Part shown: in pieces, positions 58,749 through 64,000 of the stretch | Layout of the letters: each line of letters opens with the position of its first letter | Numbering within the stretch: the first letter of the stretch is position 1 | Origin: Congeria kusceri | Lineage: Eukaryota > Mollusca > Bivalvia > Myida > Dreissenidae | Assembly (NCBI GenBank): GCA_027627225.1 | Contig: JAPFQT010000162.1 | Coordinates: 407,501-471,500, forward strand | DNA: 64,000 bases | Direction: 5' to 3' | The notes under the pieces: model-generated | What the model saw: only the letters and a program-made list of their open reading frames with translations | Told to the model about the DNA's origin: nothing | The model's database searches: none | Made by a program: the position numbers and the translations under genes

Positions 58749-60437
58749 AGTCCTCTACCGGTGAAACCCCCTACTTATTAAATATTGTGCACTTCCGTCA
58801 AATCGGTCTTTATCTGTAGACGTAAAAAGTTTCATATTCAAATCCCATTTGTCACTGCAGTATTATGTTGTTGTTTTTCAAATCTAGTAACATGGATTAG
58901 ACATTCGAGTTACTTTTTGAGTTATTGCAGTACTAAACTGACAGAGGGCAATCATATAGTCCATTCTGTGTACCAAGTTTCATGCTCATATGTTATATTC
59001 TTTTCTAATTGTTACAGTATTAAGTTTATTTCTATTTTAAGTAACAGTCACGTGACCTTTGACATCTGGTGAAAAATAAAGGGTCGTGTAAAATCCTCAC
59101 CTTGCTCTTTCTATGTATACAAAGTTTCATCAAAGTATCTTCAGTACTTTTTGAGTTATCGCAGGATCCAGGTTTTGGGGACGGGACAGACAGACAGAGT
59201 GAGACCGACGGACGAACAGACAGACAGACGGACACAGACGGAGGCAAACCCATAGTCCAATCTGTGTACCAAGTTTCATCAACTTTTATGATCATATCTT
59301 ATGCACTTTTCAAAATATTACAGTATTAAGTTTATTTCTGTCTTTAGTTACAGTCACGTGACCTTTGACCTCTGGTGAAAAATAAAAGGTCGTGCATAAT
59401 TCTCACATTGCTGTTGCTATGTATACAAAGTTTCATCAAAGTGTCGTCAGGACTTTTCGAGTTATCACAGGATCCAGGTTTTTGGGACAGACGGACATAC
59501 AGACATACGGACGAACAGACAGATGGCAAACCTATAGTTCAATCTCTGTACCAAGTTTCATGGTCATATCTTATGTCCACTTCGAATTATTACAGTGTTT
59601 AGTTTATTTCTATTTTTAATTACAGTCACGTGACCTTTGACCTTTCGTTAAAAAAAAGGTCGTGCATTATCCTCACATTGCCGTTTATATGTATACCCAG
59701 TTTCATCGAAATTAGTTCAGTACTTTTTGAGTTATTGCAGGAACCATATTTTGGGGACGGACAGACAGACGGACGGACAAACATAAAGACGAACAAATAG
59801 AAAGACATACAGACGGATGGCAAACCTATAGTCTAATCTTTGTACCAAGTTTCATGGTCATATCTTATGTAATTTTTGAATTATAACAGTGTTTAGTTTA
59901 TTTCAATTTGTAGCAACAGTCACGTGACGTTTGATCTCTGGTGAAAAATAAAAGGTCCTGCATAATCCTCACATTGCCGTTTATATGTATATCAAGATTC
60001 ATCGAAATATCTTCAGTACTTTTTTAGTTATCGCAGGATCCAGTTTGTTTTAGTTTATTTCTATTTTTAGTAACAGTCACGTGACCTTTGACCGCTGGTA
60101 GAAAATAGTCGTACATAATATTCATATTGCTGTTTATATGTATTCCAAGTTTCATCGAAGTATCTTCAGTTCTTTTTGAGTGATCGCAGGAACAATTTTT
60201 TTTGCGGACGGACGGACTGACTTCAATTTTTAGTAACAGTCACGTGACCTTTGGTAAAAAGAAAAGGTCGTGCATGATACTCACCTTTTCGTTTATATGT
60301 TTACCAAGTTTCATCGAAGTATCTTCAGTACTTTCTGAGTTATCGCAGGAAAATTTATTTGCGGACGGACGGACGGACGGACGCACGGACGGAGGGCAAA
60401 CCTATAGTCACCTCTGGCGAAACACCGGTAGGGGACT
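58749..60437. mobile_element. Element with terminal repeats and ~240-bp internal tandem units
   Basis: Ends share AGTCCTCTACCGGTG (left) and AGTCCCCTACCGGTG (right, reversed). Inside are six or seven units of about 170-260 bp, each with ACAGTCACGTGACCTTTGAC, a hexamer-rich CAAGTTTCAT pair and, in most, a GACAGACGGACGGAC run. It resembles the 12.4-13.2 kb element in design though not in sequence. All open frames here are repeat artefacts. Confidence 0.8.
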
Positions 60438-60449
60438 AATAATACATCA

Positions 60450-61670
60450 AGACAATAAATTGAACATCAGACCTGTACACATGGCATAATATACCGTTAT
60501 GCATGTTATCGGCGATGCAAACACATACGATTATATAGTAGGATGATCTTCTTAAAATAATTGCAACGCGGTTGGTAATAGTCAGCTACGTTTCGAACAA
60601 ATCAATATCACACAGAGAAAAAAAACACTAGCACAAGGTATGATGCAATAATATACAAGTTAATATCCCGATTATTTGAAAGAGTGATCAATAATGAAAA
60701 CAGCATGGATGTAACAAGATATTGCCTGGACAATAAACGCCATTTATGACAGCACAACATTTGTACATGAAATAATTCCACATTATTTTGACAACAACAC
60801 GTGCAAATTATTGTTTGTGAAATAATCATATAGTTGGTATATATGAAGTATAATTTTGTGAACAATGTAATCATTGACATCAGACATGCATTTAAAGAGA
60901 ATAAAATCTCTTGAATGTACATGTTAAGAAGACTTGAATACAAAACGAAACGGCTTTTGACTTAACAACACAAATCGGTTTGAAATAACTAGTCACTTTG
61001 AGGACAAGATATTTCATTAATAAAACATGCGCACATATCATAATAAAAAACATTCTACAAACAAGTTCACACAAAACGTATACAATTTTAACAATTATTT
61101 TTACATAAAACATATATTAGCATGTTTTAAATTATAACGTATTTTGCGAGCAAAACTACATAACACATTTCAGCATAAGTCAGTTTCGGCTTTCCATAAT
61201 GAAAATCGAGCATTCTTCATCATGTAATATAATCTATAACAGAAAAGCGATAACAGTGATGTTAAGTTTATGGAGCCTACAACGAAGCAGTTTAATTCAT
61301 ACAACCGGCTACTTCATTCGAGTTGAATGAAGGATCTTATAAGTATTTTCTCCATTATTTTCTTCAAGTATTTAAAGTAATTTCAATTGCCTTACCTAAC
61401 CAAATACTGGATCTGCAACACATGCAATCATGGAAATACAATTCAATACTTATACGAGCAAAGATAGAAGAGTGAAACAATGATTATCAATGTTCGACTA
61501 TCTACTTACTATAGGCCACGATCATTCATAAGAAAGCTAAGAAGTAACATCACGTTCTAGAACAAATCATCAACTTCGGATTGAACTGCAAGCTTTCTTG
61601 TTTTGTATTAAGTGACTTATGCCCATAAAAAATGCATTACATGAAACACTATCACACTTAAGCATATTTA
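60450..61670. other. Spacer, no gene seen
   Basis: AT-rich; two minus-strand frames (60608-60943 and 60892-61113) lack recognisable domains or splice context. Confidence 0.5.
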
Positions 61671-61675
61671 ATTAA

Positions 61676-63140
61676 ATATATGTTAATAAAATATTCAACA
61701 ACAAATGAAGTCTGACTATATTTATCTATAGGGTGAATAAGGACTGAATTAATAAAACTTATATTATATTTAACAACAAATGAAGTCTGACTATATTTAG
61801 CTATAAAGGATACTTGTTTTACTGAAGGATTATTTTTAAGGCACATGCGAAAATCAAAATAAACGAATGACGAATATTATATTCATGTCTCATAATCTTA
61901 TGGCAAATAAGGACTGAATTAATGTAACTTATATTATATTCAACAACAAATGAAGTCTGACTATATTTAGCTATAAAGGATACTTGTTTTACTGAAGGAT
62001 TATTTTTAAGGCACTTGTGAAAATCAAAATAAACGAATGACGAATATTGTATTCATGTCTCATAATCTTAGGGCAAATAAGGACTGAATTAATAAAACTT
62101 ATATTATATTCAACAACATATGAAGTCTGACTATATTTAGCTATAAAGGATACTTGTTTTACTGAAGGATTATTTTTAAGGCACATGCGAAAATCAAAAT
62201 AAACGAATGACGAATATTATATTCATGTCTCATAATCTTATGGCAAATAAGGACTGAATTAATGTAACTTATATTATATTCAACAACAAATGAAGTCTGA
62301 CTATATTTAGCTATAAAGGATACTTGTTTTACTGAAGGATTATTTTTAAGGCACTTGTGAAAATCAAAATAAACGAATGACGAATATTGTATTCATGTCT
62401 CATAATCTTAGGGCAAATAAGGACTGAATTAATAAAACTTATATTATATTCAACAACATATGAAGTCTGACTATATTTAGCTATAAAGGATACTTGTTTT
62501 ACTGAAGGATTACTTTTAAGGCACTTGCGAAAATCAAAATAAACGAATGACGAATATTATATTCATGTCTCATAATCTTAGAGCGAATAAGGACTAAATT
62601 AATATAACTTATATTATATTCAACAACAAATGAAGTCTGACTATATTTAGCTATAAAGGATACTTGTTTTACTGAAGGATTACTTTTAAGGCACTTGCGA
62701 AAATCAAAATAAACGAATGACGAATATTATATTCATGTCTCATAATCTTAGGGCAAATAAGAACTGAATTAATGAAACTTATATTATATTCAACAACAAA
62801 TGAAGTTTGACTATATTTAGCTCTAAAGGATACTTGTTTTACTGAAGGATTACTTTTAAGGCACTTGCGAAAATCAAAATAAACGAATGACGAATATTAT
62901 ATTCATGTCTCATAATCTTAGGGCGAATAAGGACTGAATTAATATAACTTATATTATATTCAACAACAAATGAAGTCTGACTATATTTAGCTATAAAGGA
63001 TACTTGTTTTACTGAAGGATTACTTTTAAGGCACATGCGAAATCAAAATAAACGAATATAATGACGAATATTATCTCCATGTCTCATAATCTTAGGGCGA
63101 ATAAGGACTGAATTAATAAAACTTATATTATGTTCATTAA
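61676..63140. repeat. 170-bp AT-rich satellite, about 8.5 units
   Basis: Each unit carries TCATAATCTTAGGGCAAATA, CAACAAATGAAGTCTGACTA, TTGTTTTACTGAAGGATTA and CAAAATAAACGAATGACGAA; the spacing is exactly 170 bp between most units. Two unit types (GGCACATGCG with TATTATATTC, and GGCACTTGTG with TATTGTATTC) alternate between 61.74 and 62.42 kb, so a 340-bp dimer was duplicated. Three almost identical 65-codon minus-strand frames arise from the unit. Confidence 0.95.
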
Positions 63141-63404
63141 CAAATATAGCGTTAGATTAGTGGAAGACAAAAACAAACAATAAAAAACACGGAAAATTAA
63201 CATACTTATGTACATTGTCCATATCCACTTTCACAATGGAAAGGCACAACAAACATTTGCAGAAGGAAATTAAGGTGAAAGAAAAGAAAACTATCAATGC
63301 GTGACTATATACTATGGGCATGTAGCTTTTTTCCGTATCTTTAAAGTGTAACATCGCATTTAGGAAAGGGATACAGTATTTGTGTTAGATCACTGTTGGT
63401 TGTC

Positions 63405-64000
63405 AAATAAAAATGGTGGAAAACATTGCGCACTTTCATTTCTACAAACACACATCAATCGATTCCACCCCTATACGATGAACAATCGAACACGTTTGAG
63501 GCAAATGACATATGTAAAGCCGAAATCATTAATAAATATTTTGCAAATGAGTCATCAATCGATGAAACAAATCATGATCTTCCAATGCATCACAATGCTT
63601 ACAACACCAGCTTACAGTCAATTGATATTACTCGGGAAGAAGTTATCGACGCAATTAAATGTCTCAAGGTAGGAAAAGCATCCGGACCTGATGGAATCGA
63701 TAATCGTATCCTCATGGAAGCAATGTATCAACTTAGCTCTCCCCTTTGTGAACTGTTTAATTCCTGTCTTTCTGCTCGTAAAATGCCTTCATGATGGAAA
63801 ATTGCAAATGTGTGTCACGTCTTCAAAAAGGGTGATCCAGCTCTTGTTTCGAATTATCGTCCTATATCCTTGTTAAATACTATTGAAAAGGTTTTTGAAC
63901 GAATAATTCACAAACATGTTTTTAATTTTCTCCGTCTTAACTAATTCTTTACACGAACTCAATCTGGCTTTATGCCTGGTGATTCGACAGTTAATCAGTT
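63405..64000 (+). pseudogene. Jockey-like LINE reverse transcriptase, decayed and cut by the window end
   Basis: Reading begins near TGGTGGAAAACATTG (WWKTLRTFI) and continues with an ENKYF-like segment (AEIINKYFANES), KCLKVGKASGPDGID (fingers), then VFKKGDPALVSNYRPISLL and TRTQSGFMPGDSTVNQ (palm entry). In-frame TGA near 63793 and TAA near 63943 break it. The catalytic ADD motif would lie beyond 64000. The 5' endonuclease is not present upstream. Confidence 0.88.

Noticed and set aside
59032..59329. Frames rich in Ser-Val-Cys or Asp-Arg-Gln-Thr
   Set aside because: Products of the GACAGACGGAC simple runs in the tandem element.
61658..63036. Three near-identical 62-65-codon minus-strand frames
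   Set aside because: Same frame repeated in each 170-bp satellite unit; no sign of selection on protein.

Overview
The window is eukaryotic nuclear DNA from an animal. Genes have short exons with GT-AG introns, long AT-rich spacers, abundant tandem arrays and decayed LINE, SINE and MITE copies. A bivalve mollusc is the best fit: the retroelement and SINE types are molluscan in style, and the palindromic MITE at about 19.88-20.14 kb looks like a family I associate with dreissenid mussels. That species-level hint is recall-based inference, not something proven here.

Layout. 0-8.9 kb: gene-poor, with a 1.8 kb array of 32-bp units. 8.96-9.75 kb (+): an intronless secreted peritrophin-type chitin-binding protein; direct repeats of about 0.55 kb lie on either side (7.45 and 13.85 kb). 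10.1-11.8 kb (-): decayed LINE reverse transcriptase. 12.4-13.2 kb: a dispersed element with internal tandem units. 16.9-27.7 kb (-): a complete seven-exon proteasome beta5 gene (PSMB5), reconstructed exon by exon with compatible phases, whose introns carry MITEs, a SINE, partial exon duplications and a short unidentified plus-strand terminal exon. 30.5-32.3 kb (+): SMIM13, a two-exon small membrane protein with a possible alternative last exon. 34.4-38.3 kb: a 57-bp satellite with nested higher-order repeats. 39.8-42.9 kb: two long foldbacks, triplet repeats and a 50-bp array. 43.1-44.1 kb (-): a broken coding region of unknown family. 44.4-45.2 kb: a 35-bp array. 46.5-56.6 kb (+): a STRA6-like retinoid transporter gene with 14 contiguous, phase-compatible exons plus a start exon; the join between the start exon and the first transmembrane exon is not resolved. 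58.7-60.4 kb: another tandem-bearing element. 61.7-63.1 kb: a 170-bp AT-rich satellite. 63.4-64.0 kb (+): a decayed Jockey-like reverse transcriptase running off the end.

The genes do not form a pathway. PSMB5 is the chymotrypsin-like subunit of the 20S proteasome, STRA6-like is a multi-pass membrane protein of the retinol-uptake receptor family, SMIM13 is a small membrane protein of unknown role, and the chitin-binding protein is probably extracellular matrix (shell, cuticle or gut lining). The most interesting signals are structural: decayed copies of real exon ends, with their splice sites, inside introns of both PSMB5 and STRA6-like; the SMIM13 alternative exon; a conserved-looking terminal exon nested in PSMB5 intron 1; and two foldbacks that share an arm motif. 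I found no clear evidence of a wholly new biochemical system.
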